Of a stretch of 64,000 bases of DNA, positions 54,585 to 63,354 are shown piece after piece. The stretch is from Brevibacillus laterosporus DSM 25. GTDB taxonomy: Bacteria; Bacillota; Bacilli; Brevibacillales; Brevibacillaceae. The stretch is from positions 1,212,501 through 1,276,500 of the forward strand of contig NZ_CP017705.1 of the NCBI RefSeq assembly GCF_002706795.1. The letters are read 5' to 3'. Within the stretch, counting starts at the first letter, position 1. Each line of letters opens with the position of its first letter. A model generated the notes under the pieces. It searched no databases, was not told the DNA's origin, and saw nothing but the letters and a program-made list of their open reading frames with translations. Position numbers and translations under genes: made by a program.

Positions 54585-55562
54585 CTATAAGATTTCTTCA
54601 ACGAAATGACACGAAACCATATGCCCTTGAATTCCTTCTTTTAAGGTGGGGGGTGTTGTTTTACATAAGTCTGTTGCATAGTGACATCTTGGATGAAAGG
54701 TGCAGCCACTTGGTGGATTTGCTGGGCTTGGCAGGTCCCCCTGTAACAAGATGCGTTCACGCTTCACCTTCGGATTTGCTTTAGGAATAGCGGATAACAG
54801 AGCCTTTGTGTACGGATGACGAGGATTTGTGAACAAAGAGTTCTTGTCAGCAATTTCTACCACTCGTCCTAAATACATAACTGCTACCCGATCACACAGG
54901 TGTTTGACCACTGATAAGTCATGGGAAATAAATAGCATGGTTAACTGAAAGTCTTTTTTCAAATCTTTCAGTAGATTTAAAACCTGTGACTGAATAGATA
55001 CGTCCAAAGCAGACACCGGCTCATCGGCTATAATTAGCTTAGGATTCACCACCAGCGCCCGAGCAATGCTAATCCTTTGACGTTGCCCCCCTGAAAAATC
55101 ATGGGGATGGCGGGCCAAATGCTCTGGACGTAGTCCTACCACCTGTATCATATCTTCTAAACGTTTTAATCGTTCTTCCTTCGTACCGATTCCATGGACA
55201 TTAAGTGATTCCATCAACGTCTGCTTAATCGTTTTACGTGGATTTAGCGATGCAAAAGGATCTTGAAAAATCATTTGGATATCTTTACGCATCCGGCGCA
55301 TTTCTTTTTTCGAGAGCTTCGCTAAATCTTTGTTATCAAACCAAACTTCTCCGTCAGTAGGCTCTAATAAACGTAAAATAGTTCGACCTGTGGTGGATTT
55401 CCCACAGCCTGATTCCCCTACGATGCCCAGCGTTTCCCCAGAATAGACTGTTAAATCAATGCCATCAACGGCTTTTATATGCCCTACTGTTTTGTTTAAA
55501 AATCCTGCTTGGATTGGAAAGTATTTTTTCAAATTTTTTACTTCTAATAATGGTTGTGTCAT
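54585..55562 (-). CDS. peptide ABC transporter ATPase, OppF/DppF type
   Basis: 325 residues. Walker A GESGCGKSTTGRTILRLLEP, signature FSGGQRQRISIARAL, Walker B LIIADEPVSALDVS, and the C-terminal oligopeptide extension with HPRCHYATDLC (a cysteine cluster found in these ATPases, probably Fe-S or metal-binding). The ATG at 55562 overlaps the oppD-type stop (ATGA), with AGGAGG before it; the longer frame to 55595 is not used. Confidence 0.95.
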   Translation of the reverse strand: MTQPLLEVKNLKKYFPIQAGFLNKTVGHIKAVDGIDLTVYSGETLGIVGESGCGKSTTGRTILRLLEPTDGEVWFDNKDLAKLSKKEMRRMRKDIQMIFQDPFASLNPRKTIKQTLMESLNVHGIGTKEERLKRLEDMIQVVGLRPEHLARHPHDFSGGQRQRISIARALVVNPKLIIADEPVSALDVSIQSQVLNLLKDLKKDFQLTMLFISHDLSVVKHLCDRVAVMYLGRVVEIADKNSLFTNPRHPYTKALLSAIPKANPKVKRERILLQGDLPSPANPPSGCTFHPRCHYATDLCKTTPPTLKEGIQGHMVSCHFVEEIL

Positions 55563-56527
55563 CTTGACACCTCCTGGTACAGCCAACAGCGGCATTTATG
55601 TTTAGGTAATTCGAGTAACGGAGGTTGCTCTTGTCGACAGATAGCCATCACTTTAGAACAACGTGGCGAAAAGCGACAACCTTTTGGCATTTGATGGGCA
55701 AGAGGGACAGCGCCTGGTATTGTGTCTAAATATTCCTTCTCTTTATCTAAGTCGGGTATGGATTGCATCAAGCCAACTGTGTATGGATGAAGCGGTTCAT
55801 CAAACAAGGTCTCGACATCGGTCTCTTCCACTACTTGCCCCGCGTACATCACAATAACTCGATCGCACATCTCAGCTACAACTCCAAGATCATGGGTAAT
55901 TAACATGATAGATGTGCCTGTTTTTTCTTTTACATCCTGCATTAAATTTAGTATTTGTGCCTGAATGGTTACATCTAAAGCCGTTGTTGGCTCGTCGGCA
56001 ATAATCAATTTGGGATCACAGGCCATCGCCATAGCGATCATCACACGCTGCCTCATTCCCCCTGATAATTGATGGGGGTACTCATCATAAATTTCATTCG
56101 CACGCGGCATTCCTACAGCTTTTAGCATCTGAATCGCTCGTGCCCTCGCATCTGTCTTGCCTATTTTTACATGAAGGATAACAGCTTCCTCAATTTGTTT
56201 TCCTACCGTATGCAATGGATTTAAAGAGGTCATTGGCTCCTGAAAAATCATTGCAATATCATTACCGCGGACCTTTTGCATATTTCTTTCCGATAGTTGT
56301 AATAAGTTTTCACCATTGAATATAATGTGACCTTCCGATTTACCATTTCGTGCTAAAAGACCCATAATTGAAAGACTGGTTACACTCTTTCCACATCCTG
56401 ATTCTCCTACTACTCCAAGAGTTTCGCCTTGCTTAATCTGAAAGTCGATACCATCCACAACAGCTACCTTGCCATTGTCGGTTTGAAAGGTTGTTACAAG
56501 GTTTTGTACATCTAAAATAACCGACAT
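55559..56527 (-). CDS. peptide ABC transporter ATPase, OppD/DppD type
   Basis: 322 residues. Walker A GESGCGKSVTSLSIMGLL, signature LSGGMRQRVMIAMAM, Walker B LIIADEPTTALDVTIQ, H-loop LITHDLGVVAEMCDRV, and C-terminal CRFSPRCSKVMAICRQEQP. AGGAGG lies 8 bases before the ATG at 56527; the GTG one codon further up would be too close to the ribosome site. Works with the OppF-type ATPase as a heterodimer. Confidence 0.95.
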   Translation of the reverse strand: MSVILDVQNLVTTFQTDNGKVAVVDGIDFQIKQGETLGVVGESGCGKSVTSLSIMGLLARNGKSEGHIIFNGENLLQLSERNMQKVRGNDIAMIFQEPMTSLNPLHTVGKQIEEAVILHVKIGKTDARARAIQMLKAVGMPRANEIYDEYPHQLSGGMRQRVMIAMAMACDPKLIIADEPTTALDVTIQAQILNLMQDVKEKTGTSIMLITHDLGVVAEMCDRVIVMYAGQVVEETDVETLFDEPLHPYTVGLMQSIPDLDKEKEYLDTIPGAVPLAHQMPKGCRFSPRCSKVMAICRQEQPPLLELPKHKCRCWLYQEVSR

Positions 56528-56540
56528 CACGCTTCCCTCC

Positions 56541-57371
56541 TTATTTGCGCGTTCTCGGGTTTAGATATAGCTGTAGGCCATCCCCTAGAAGGTTAAAGCC
56601 TAGTACAACCACGAAGATAGCCAAACCCGGATAATATGTGGCGTATGGTGCCACACTTAACAACGATTGTGCTTGATTTAACATACTACCCCAAGATGGC
56701 GTCGGTGGCTGAACACCTAAACCTAGATAAGAAAGAGACGCTTCCGCCAGAATGCCCGATGCCATAGCGAGCGTAGCCTGAATAATAATGGGGCTTAATG
56801 CATTAGGTAAAATATGTGCAAAAATAATTCGACTATCTTTTACGCCAACGGATTTAGCTGCATGTACATACTCCATATTTCGCAGAGAGAGAACCTGCCC
56901 TCGTGTAATACGAATAAAAGCTGGTGCAAATCCAATTCCAATGGCTAGCATCGCATTTCCAAAACCTGCTCCAAGCACAGCAGAAATCGCTAGAGCTAAA
57001 ATCAAAAATGGGAAAGCTTGCATAGCATCTACCACACGCATTACAATCCATTCGTCCCAAAAGCCACGATAATAGCCTGTAAATAATCCAATAGGCACCC
57101 CTATTAGCATGGCGATTCCTACTGAGACAATCGCTGCTTTTATTGAAATTTGTGCCCCATAGATAATACGGGAGAATATATCACGACCAAGATCATCTGT
57201 TCCAAACCAATGCTGGGCATTTGGTTGTACGAGAATTTGTTCATAATCCTGTGCGTTAGGATCAAATGGAGCAATAACTCCTGAAAAAACGGCACAGATC
57301 ATCAACGCTAAAATGATCATAGCTCCCATTACACCAAGACCCGAACGCATGAACAGCTTCACTTTTTTCAT
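56541..57371 (-). CDS. peptide ABC transporter permease, DppC type
   Basis: 276 residues with six helices. N-terminal OppC-type region and the typical GTDDLGRDIFSRIIYGAQIS, then the EAA loop EYVHAAKSVGVKDSRIIFAH and LSYLGLGVQPPTPSWGSML. Overlaps the DppB stop by one base (TAATG). Confidence 0.94.
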   Translation of the reverse strand: MKKVKLFMRSGLGVMGAMIILALMICAVFSGVIAPFDPNAQDYEQILVQPNAQHWFGTDDLGRDIFSRIIYGAQISIKAAIVSVGIAMLIGVPIGLFTGYYRGFWDEWIVMRVVDAMQAFPFLILALAISAVLGAGFGNAMLAIGIGFAPAFIRITRGQVLSLRNMEYVHAAKSVGVKDSRIIFAHILPNALSPIIIQATLAMASGILAEASLSYLGLGVQPPTPSWGSMLNQAQSLLSVAPYATYYPGLAIFVVVLGFNLLGDGLQLYLNPRTRK

Positions 57372-58327
57372 TATCCTTCTACCCCCTTGCCCGCCTTAAT
57401 ACGAGGGTCAATGACTGCATACAGTAAATCAACCAATAAGTTGACCGCCACAACCAATACAGCAGATACCAGTATCGCACCTTGTACAGTTACGTAATCC
57501 CGTTTGAAAACAGACTCCACAATCAGCCTCCCAAATCCGGGAATCGAGAAAATGGATTCCGTAATAACAAGCCCACCTAAAAGCCCGGCAATCATCAATC
57601 CTGAAGTAGTAACAACAGGGATTAATGCGTTACGTAGTGCATGTCCTAAAATCATTCTTATCTCATTCAATCCTTTGGCTTTCGCGGTTCGGACAAAATC
57701 CATATGTACCACTTCTACCAATGACGAGCGTAGCATTCGCATGAGCATTGCTGATTCACGAAGCCCTGTCACCATACAGGGAAGAATCATAGCCATTACA
57801 TTCGCTTTGGGATCTTCAGAAAAAGGTACATAACCGGAGGAAGGAAGCCATTGATTCTCTACGGAAAAATAGATGATAGCCATCATCGCTAGCCAAAAGC
57901 TAGGTATACTCATGCCACCCAATGCGGTAAAGGAAGATGCATAATCTATCCACGTATTGCGACGAACAGCCGCTAAAATCCCGGTTGGCACAGCAATGAC
58001 TAAAGCAAATAAAAACGTGCCAATTGTAAGCTCAATAGTGGCCGGCAATCGTTGGGCAATCAATTCACTCACTGGAACTCTATCGGTAATCGAAATCCCC
58101 AAATCCCCAGTCACTACATGACCTAGCCAACTCACATATTGCACAACGATTGGCTTATCTAAGCCTAGCTCAGTCCTCAAAGCCTCGTATGCTTCTGGTG
58201 TTGCCTCTTGACCCAAAATCACCCGAGCGGGATCACCCGGGATCATATGAATCAATGAAAAGGTCATGATAGAAACCAGGAGCAGAATGGGAATTGTAAG
58301 CAACAGACGCTTTATTACAAACATCAT
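57371..58327 (-). CDS. peptide ABC transporter permease, DppB type
   Basis: 318 residues with six helices. Begins MMFVIKRLLLTIPILLLVSI, with FSLIHMIPGDPARVILG, the EAA loop MDFVRTAKAKGLNEIRMILG and SIPGFGRLIVESVFKRDYVT. Partner of the DppC-type permease. It starts 27 bases after the binding-protein gene. Confidence 0.94.
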   Translation of the reverse strand: MMFVIKRLLLTIPILLLVSIMTFSLIHMIPGDPARVILGQEATPEAYEALRTELGLDKPIVVQYVSWLGHVVTGDLGISITDRVPVSELIAQRLPATIELTIGTFLFALVIAVPTGILAAVRRNTWIDYASSFTALGGMSIPSFWLAMMAIIYFSVENQWLPSSGYVPFSEDPKANVMAMILPCMVTGLRESAMLMRMLRSSLVEVVHMDFVRTAKAKGLNEIRMILGHALRNALIPVVTTSGLMIAGLLGGLVITESIFSIPGFGRLIVESVFKRDYVTVQGAILVSAVLVVAVNLLVDLLYAVIDPRIKAGKGVEG

Positions 58328-58354
58328 GTTAAATCACCTCTCCTGTCAAAAAAG

Positions 58355-59902
58355 TTACTCTTTATCTAATTTGGCAGTACGAATAATCCCATCTGGTACA
58401 TAGGTAAAGCCTTTTACTTTTTTGGACAATCCAAATTTATCATAGTTGTGATAGATGTAGATGTATGGTGCTTCGTCTTGCAAAATCGCCATTGCTTTAT
58501 CGTATAGGGCCTTACGTTTTTGCTCATCTAATTCACTGCGAGCATCACTTAACAATTGATCCACCTCTGGATTAGATAAGCGACTTTTGTTATTAGGGGC
58601 TTCTGTTACATGGAAATCGTAAATATTCTGATCTGGATCAAGACGTCCTGACCAACCTAGCTGCAGAGCTTGAAAGTTTCCATTATCACCGTTTTCCAGC
58701 ATTGTCCCATACTCGACCTTTTCCAGCTTCATGTCGATATTGTATTTTTTCAACATGTTTTGCAGAACTGCACCGAATTGTTCATTGGCAGGTGAGGTTG
58801 CGATTTGTAACGTAAAGGAGAACCCCTCAGGCTTCCCACCTTGTTCTAGCAACGCTTTAATCTCTCTATCATCTGGTTTTTTTACGGTATCAGATTCCCC
58901 ATGGGCTAAACTACCCGGGGAGAATGGAGTACGCGCTGGCAACCCATACCCATCAAACAAAACCTTCACCACTGCTTCACGATCAATCGCACGGTCAACA
59001 GCTTGACGAAGATATTTGTTTGTGAAGGGTTCCTTTGTTACATTCAGATGAAGTCCTTGATAGCCCATATTTGCTTTTGCCACTACCGCAAATTTTTCAT
59101 CCTTTTCTAATCCCGGAATCTCTTTTACCGGAAGCTCATCCACGATGTCTAACATACCAGAACGAAGATTTTGAACGGCAGCCGTCTGGTTGGTAAATAC
59201 CTTATAGTTAATTGTGTCAAGCTTTACTTCTCCGTTCCAATATTTCTCGTTCTTTTTGAGCGTTACATGATCTCCTTTTACATGTTCCACAAACTTGTAG
59301 GGACCAGAGCCTACCGGATTATTCAGAAAGTCCTTTCCCGATTTTTTTACAGCTTCCGGTGACACCATCATTCCAGAGCGATCTGTAAAAATAGAGATCA
59401 GCGGTGAGAACGGCTTCTGTAACATGATTTGTACGGTCGTTGGATTTACTACTTTTACATCTGTAACAAATTTCAACTCACCTTTCCGTTTCGATCCTTC
59501 TTCTCTATACCGATCTAGGTTAAATTTCACTGCTTCAGCGTCAAATTTGGTTCCGTCCTGAAACGTTACCCCTTCTTTTATTTTTAATGTGTACATACGC
59601 CCATCTGGCGAAACTTCATAAGAGGTAGCCAGCATCGGAATAATCTTTCCGTTCTCATCAAGGTCAAACAGCTTATCATACACACTATTCTGAACATAAC
59701 GATCATACAGCGAGGTTGAACCCATCGGATCAAGACTAGGCGGGTCTGCCTTTAAACCGATTGTCAGTGTTTTCAAAGCCGTCTTGTTAGCTTGAACACT
59801 TTCTTTCGTAGCTGAATCGCCAGCCCCTCCACAGCCAGTGAGCAACAGGGTACTCCCTAACAGAACAAGAGCTGCACTTTGAAAAAGTTTTCTTGAACCC
59901 AT
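58355..59902 (-). CDS. peptide-binding lipoprotein (SBP family 5)
   Basis: 515 residues. Signal peptide with lipobox LLTGC (lipidated Cys at ~24), then the family 5 signature TLTIGLKADPPSLDPMGSTS, YTLKIKEGVTFQDGTKFDAE and NPVGSGPYKFVEH. Close in style to GsiB/DppA-type proteins for glutathione or dipeptides. Given the GGT at the end of the cluster, gamma-glutamyl peptides are a candidate ligand; inference. First structural gene of the operon, ~110 bases after the Lrp gene. Confidence 0.92.
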   Translation of the reverse strand: MGSRKLFQSAALVLLGSTLLLTGCGGAGDSATKESVQANKTALKTLTIGLKADPPSLDPMGSTSLYDRYVQNSVYDKLFDLDENGKIIPMLATSYEVSPDGRMYTLKIKEGVTFQDGTKFDAEAVKFNLDRYREEGSKRKGELKFVTDVKVVNPTTVQIMLQKPFSPLISIFTDRSGMMVSPEAVKKSGKDFLNNPVGSGPYKFVEHVKGDHVTLKKNEKYWNGEVKLDTINYKVFTNQTAAVQNLRSGMLDIVDELPVKEIPGLEKDEKFAVVAKANMGYQGLHLNVTKEPFTNKYLRQAVDRAIDREAVVKVLFDGYGLPARTPFSPGSLAHGESDTVKKPDDREIKALLEQGGKPEGFSFTLQIATSPANEQFGAVLQNMLKKYNIDMKLEKVEYGTMLENGDNGNFQALQLGWSGRLDPDQNIYDFHVTEAPNNKSRLSNPEVDQLLSDARSELDEQKRKALYDKAMAILQDEAPYIYIYHNYDKFGLSKKVKGFTYVPDGIIRTAKLDKE

Positions 59903-60012
59903 GATATTCTCTCCTTTTCTAGATATTTCAGTTTAACGAAATATTTTGTCTTTTTAAGATAACAGCAACTCTCTTTCATAAAGCTGAGAAAATTGCTGTA
60001 TTGCTTCTACTC

Positions 60013-60504
60013 CTACCGAATAAATTTCAATTTAGACTTCAGCACTTTAAGCTCCACAATTACATTCGTTTTTGTAATCCCTTTGATCTTGTTTAGCTTT
60101 TGTACTAAAAAATCAGACAATTCATTATGATCTCTTGTAAATACTTGAAGCAGCAGTTGATAGTCACCAGATGTTAAAATTAAAAGCCGGATTTCATGCG
60201 TATGCTCCATGACATCAATGACATGCTCGAGCATGTTATTCTCAACAGCCACTTGAATCATCGTCTGTACAAGGATGCCAGCCTTAATCGGATTAACTAC
60301 TCCTACCAAGCTCAAAATACCTTCTTCCTGCATTTGCTGGACACGGATACGCACTGTCTTTTCAGCTACGCCTAGCTCTTTTGCAATCTGTGTAAAAGGA
60401 AGTCGAGCATTATCCTGTAGCTGGGTTACAATCTGATAGTCTAGGTCGTCTAAATCGGAGTATAAAGATCGCTGTGCTTTTACCTCTTCCACCTTGTTCA
60501 TCAC
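60013..60504 (-). CDS. Lrp/AsnC-family regulator
   Basis: 163 residues. Helix-turn-helix LDYQIVTQLQDNARLPFTQI AKELGVAE-type start, then VRIRVQQMQEEGILSLVGVV and the C-terminal RAM ligand domain (MEHTHEIRLLILTSGDYQLL). It precedes the importer operon on the same strand and is its likely amino-acid-responsive regulator. B. subtilis YwrC, an Lrp-type protein beside ChrA and GGT genes, is a parallel. Confidence 0.92.
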   Translation of the reverse strand: MMNKVEEVKAQRSLYSDLDDLDYQIVTQLQDNARLPFTQIAKELGVAEKTVRIRVQQMQEEGILSLVGVVNPIKAGILVQTMIQVAVENNMLEHVIDVMEHTHEIRLLILTSGDYQLLLQVFTRDHNELSDFLVQKLNKIKGITKTNVIVELKVLKSKLKFIR

Positions 60505-60823
60505 CTAATTTCGTCTAAGTGTTGCCTTTTTTCTCCTTAATTCATACCTTTTTTAGATTTTTGAGACGAATTTAATTTTTTATTATAATAATCCATCTTC
60601 TCTTTATAATCAATTAATTTTTTTGAATTTCTTTTCATTTCTGAACAAAAAATCATAAAATCAATCATACTACAGTTGAAACGTAGCACAGTATTACTAT
60701 GAAAAAGCGTTTTCACAAAAAAAAGCAAAATGGAACCATTTGCGATCCATTTTGCTTTTTATTCTCTATAAAAAATGAGTTTCTCATTTTAATATCCATT
60801 ATCATAGTACGAGAAGCTACTGA
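60505..60823. other. AT-rich region upstream of the Lrp gene
   Basis: No supported gene; an open frame at 60537-60728 is low complexity and lacks a ribosome site. Contains the terminator at 60721-60763 and presumably the Lrp promoter. Confidence 0.5.
60721..60763 (-). terminator. terminator of the 49-residue gene
   Basis: AAAAGCAAAATGGA pairs with TCCATTTTGCTTTT; on the minus strand it runs into a long T run. Perfect 14-bp stem. Confidence 0.88.
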
Positions 60824-60973
60824 TTACACTTCCTGGTTTTTAGAAAACGCAATCAGATAGACTTCCTGATCGCTTTCAGTGTTTATTTCTTGTTCGATTT
60901 GTTTTAATTGTTGTAACTGAGCAGAGTCTAACTCTGCAAATGGCATCTCACTAAGATATTTATCCTGTTCCAT
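60824..60973 (-). CDS. 49-residue acidic protein near the encapsulin locus
   Basis: Begins MEQDKYLSEMPFAELDSAQL and continues QQLKQIEQEINTESDQEVYL before IAFSKNQEV. Helical, acidic, no cysteine. GGGAGGTG precedes the ATG and a strong terminator follows, so it looks real. Family not recognised; 112 bases downstream of the DUF2325 gene on the same strand and may share its transcript and iron control. Confidence 0.7.
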   Translation of the reverse strand: MEQDKYLSEMPFAELDSAQLQQLKQIEQEINTESDQEVYLIAFSKNQEV

Positions 60974-61085
60974 CTTCTCACCCACCTCCCACAATTATCA
61001 AGTTCGTTCTTTTTTATTATGTCCTGATAGGGAGGAAAATATGCGCGTATGTAATTTCTAAAGATTGGGTGGTTATTTTGATCAA

Positions 61086-61373
61086 TTAAGCACTAACGGT
61101 TTGCATTTGAAGCACTTGAGATACAGCCGAGCAAGAACGTTTACAAAAACAAATAGGTACTTGCTTATCTTTGGCTTTGGATTTGATTTTTTTCGCTAAG
61201 TTATGATTAACAAAATCGGTTAAGACTAAAATCATTTTCACATCAGATGGGATTTTTAAACTGGTCTCTGAGCTTTTTCTACCTGTAATATGGTGGATCT
61301 TTTTATACCCAACCTCTTCAAGTATTTGTAATATGTTACCTAACCTATCCCCACCGATAATTAATATAGACAT
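61086..61373 (-). CDS. DUF2325 protein
   Basis: 95 residues, Rossmann-like: starts MSILIIGGDRLGNILQILEE, then HHITGRKSSETSLKIPSDVK and VLTDFVNHNLAKKIKSKAKD with a cysteine-bearing end (PICFCKRSCSAV). This matches the DUF2325 pattern (GRK ... LTDFVNHN ... RRS). Function is unknown. It is divergent from the encapsulin operon; the shared intergenic DNA carries two Fur-box-like sites. AGGAGG lies before the ATG. Confidence 0.88.
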   Translation of the reverse strand: MSILIIGGDRLGNILQILEEVGYKKIHHITGRKSSETSLKIPSDVKMILVLTDFVNHNLAKKIKSKAKDKQVPICFCKRSCSAVSQVLQMQTVSA

Positions 61374-61475
61374 AATAAAAATCCTCCTTTAGATAATATG
61401 TTCATATGACTCTGATGGTCAAAAACAGTTCGCTCACTGTTTATTCGTTATATGTCTCTGAAGCAAAAAGTTAAT

Positions 61476-61512
61476 TGAGAATAAATATCATTCTTATTGA
61501 TAAATATTATCA
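61476..61512. promoter_or_regulatory. two Fur-box-like sites, DUF2325/encapsulin intergenic region
   Basis: TGATAAATATTATCA (61498-61512) differs from the 7-1-7 Fur consensus TGATAAT-N-ATTATCA at one position; TGAGAATAAATATCA (61476-61490) differs at two. They sit ~150-185 bases before the cargo start and 100-140 before DUF2325, with TTGACA of a plus-strand promoter just after (61526-61531). Both transcripts are probably iron-repressed, or induced if a different Fur-family protein such as PerR uses them. Confidence 0.75.
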
Positions 61513-61661
61513 TTCCCAATTAAGTTTGACAATACTCTGTACTATTTTTTTCTCGTTTGTTCACACTATTTTTACAAGCTACAGCTCCGTCCTTGATTGG
61601 ATGGTTTTCCCACGGTTATAATCAGGCTATCACTAATTCTTAAAAAAGGAGGTGGGAGTTA

Positions 61662-62309
61662 ATGTTGCAAGAAATCAAGCAGCTCCACACCATCTTTACC
61701 CGCACATTAGAAGGCATCAATGTTTTTCGCACCATGGTTCAGCCTTTAATCGATCATGCTAGGGATGAACATATGAAGCTTTACTATCATCACATTTCCG
61801 AAGAAGAAGAACAACGGGAAGAACGCTTGCATGATCTCGTCCCGCGTTTGTCTTTACTTATTCAGGAGAAAAATCTAGACCAACTGAGTGATCGCGAACT
61901 GTCTCATTTGCTCTCTGACCTAAATTTAGAACGATTTGGTCTACACAATTTCCGTGAGCATTTGGAATTAGCCCTGTATGAATTTACAGACGAGCCTAGT
62001 CGTTTAAAGCTAGATAACATGCGTGAAAACACACATCAAGATTATTTAGCAACCAAAGAAATCATGGTGAAGTTGAGTGAAAAATTTTCCGATGTCGTTC
62101 CTGCAAAAGTGGACACACATGATCATGACCATGGCCATGATATCCACCAGGTTAATCACTTTGAGGCTTCGTCTGCATTGCAAGATTCTGGCAGCGCTAA
62201 GCAGTCAGCAGCTGTACATGCCGACACTCACGGCCACTCAGCAGATAGCGCTGTTGTGAAAAAAGGACTTACAGTTGGAAGTCTGCGTCATCTCAATCGT
62301 CATGTATAA
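61662..62309 (+). CDS. IMEF-type ferritin-like encapsulin cargo protein
   Basis: Iron-mineralising encapsulin-associated Firmicute cargo: a ferroxidase that loads iron into the shell. Residues 1-148 form a helical ferritin-like domain rich in Glu/His metal ligands (DEHMKLYYHHISEEEEQREE). Residues 150-200 are a linker with two His/Asp-rich patches, HDHDHGHDIH (153-162) and HADTHGH (186-192). The C-terminal targeting peptide is LTVGSLRHLNRHV, of the TVGSLR kind that docks inside the shell. 215 residues. AGGAGGTGGGAG precedes the start. Encapsulin gene follows 26 bases on. Confidence 0.92.
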   Translation: MLQEIKQLHTIFTRTLEGINVFRTMVQPLIDHARDEHMKLYYHHISEEEEQREERLHDLVPRLSLLIQEKNLDQLSDRELSHLLSDLNLERFGLHNFREHLELALYEFTDEPSRLKLDNMRENTHQDYLATKEIMVKLSEKFSDVVPAKVDTHDHDHGHDIHQVNHFEASSALQDSGSAKQSAAVHADTHGHSADSAVVKKGLTVGSLRHLNRHV

Positions 62310-62335
62310 GAGAAAAGTTAAGATCGGAGGATTTT

Positions 62336-63178
62336 ATGGATAAATCACAGAAATTCCCAGACTCCCCATTGTCTAAGGAAGAATGGCGTCAATTAGATGA
62401 AACTATTGTTGAAATGTCTCGTCGTCAACTGGTAGGCCGTCGATTCATTGACATTTATGGTCCACTAGGAGAAGGTATTCAAACCATTACTAACGATATT
62501 TATGATGAATCTCGTTTTGGAAATATGAGTTTGCGTGGCGAATCACTAGAATTAACGCAACCAAGTAAAAGAGTTAGCTTAACGATTCCGATCGTATACA
62601 AAGATTTCATGCTATACTGGCGTGATATGGCACAAGCGCGCACATTGGGTATGCCAATTGATCTTAGCCCTGCTGCTAATGCTGCCAGCAGCTGCGCTCT
62701 TATGGAAGATGATCTGATCTTTAATGGTAACCCTGAGTTTGACCTCCCAGGTATCATGAATGTAAAAGGGCGTCTTACGCATATTAAGAGCGACTGGATG
62801 GAATCAGGAAATGCTTTTGCTGATATCGTAGAAGCTCGTAACAAGCTATTAAAAATGGGGCACAGCGGTCCATATGCCCTTGTTGTATCTCCAGAGCTGT
62901 ATTCGTTGCTCCATCGTGTACACAAAGGTACTAATGTCCTTGAAATAGACCACATTCGCAACCTAGTTACAGATGGTGTTTTCCAATCTCCGGTAATCAA
63001 AGGTGGTGCTCTAGTAGCAACAGGAAGACATAACCTAGACCTTGCAATTGCTGAGGATTTTGATTCAGCTTTCTTAGGAGACGAACAAATGAACAGCCTA
63101 ATGCGCGTTTATGAGTGTGCTGTCCTCCGTATTAAGCGTCCAAGTGCAATTTGCACATTAGAAACGACAGAAGAATAA
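62336..63178 (+). CDS. family 1 encapsulin shell protein
   Basis: HK97-fold protein that assembles an icosahedral protein cage around cargo, previously called linocin M18/peptidase U56. 280 residues: N-terminal helix SPLSKEEWRQLDETIVEMSR, RRFIDIYGPLGEGIQTITND, and C-terminal YECAVLRIKRPSAICTLE are family features. Partnered with an IMEF cargo, the shell is expected to be the large (T=4) iron store described for Quasibacillus thermotolerans. Ribosome site CGGAGG before the ATG. Terminator follows. Confidence 0.96.
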   Translation: MDKSQKFPDSPLSKEEWRQLDETIVEMSRRQLVGRRFIDIYGPLGEGIQTITNDIYDESRFGNMSLRGESLELTQPSKRVSLTIPIVYKDFMLYWRDMAQARTLGMPIDLSPAANAASSCALMEDDLIFNGNPEFDLPGIMNVKGRLTHIKSDWMESGNAFADIVEARNKLLKMGHSGPYALVVSPELYSLLHRVHKGTNVLEIDHIRNLVTDGVFQSPVIKGGALVATGRHNLDLAIAEDFDSAFLGDEQMNSLMRVYECAVLRIKRPSAICTLETTEE

Positions 63179-63202
63179 ATAGATATACGATGTATACAAG
63201 AA

Positions 63203-63250
63203 AGAGAGATAGCCGTTTGGTTGTAGTCGGGGCTATCTCTCTTTTTATTT
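63203..63250 (+). terminator. terminator of the encapsulin operon
   Basis: AGAGATAGCC pairs with GGCTATCTCT and is followed by CTTTTTATTT. Confidence 0.9.
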
Positions 63251-63303
63251 CTTCATCAACAATATGTTTTTTTAGTTTGAATTTTCAGTTTTTGATAAGG
63301 ATG

Positions 63304-63330
63304 AAAAAACCTTAGGTACGACCCTAAGGT
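63304..63330 (-). terminator. terminator of the six-cysteine protein gene
   Basis: On the minus strand ACCTTAGG pairs with CCTAAGGT and runs into TTTTTT. Confidence 0.82.
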
Positions 63331-63354
63331 AGAAATTCTTATATTTGGAACTGA

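Noticed and set aside
59975-59995. CodY box before the peptide importer operon
   Set aside because: Only half of the AATTTTCWGAAAATT motif is matched; not distinguishable from AT-rich background.
60537-60728. 63-residue minus-strand frame upstream of the Lrp gene
   Set aside because: Low-complexity Lys/Phe sequence in AT-rich DNA, overlapping a terminator.
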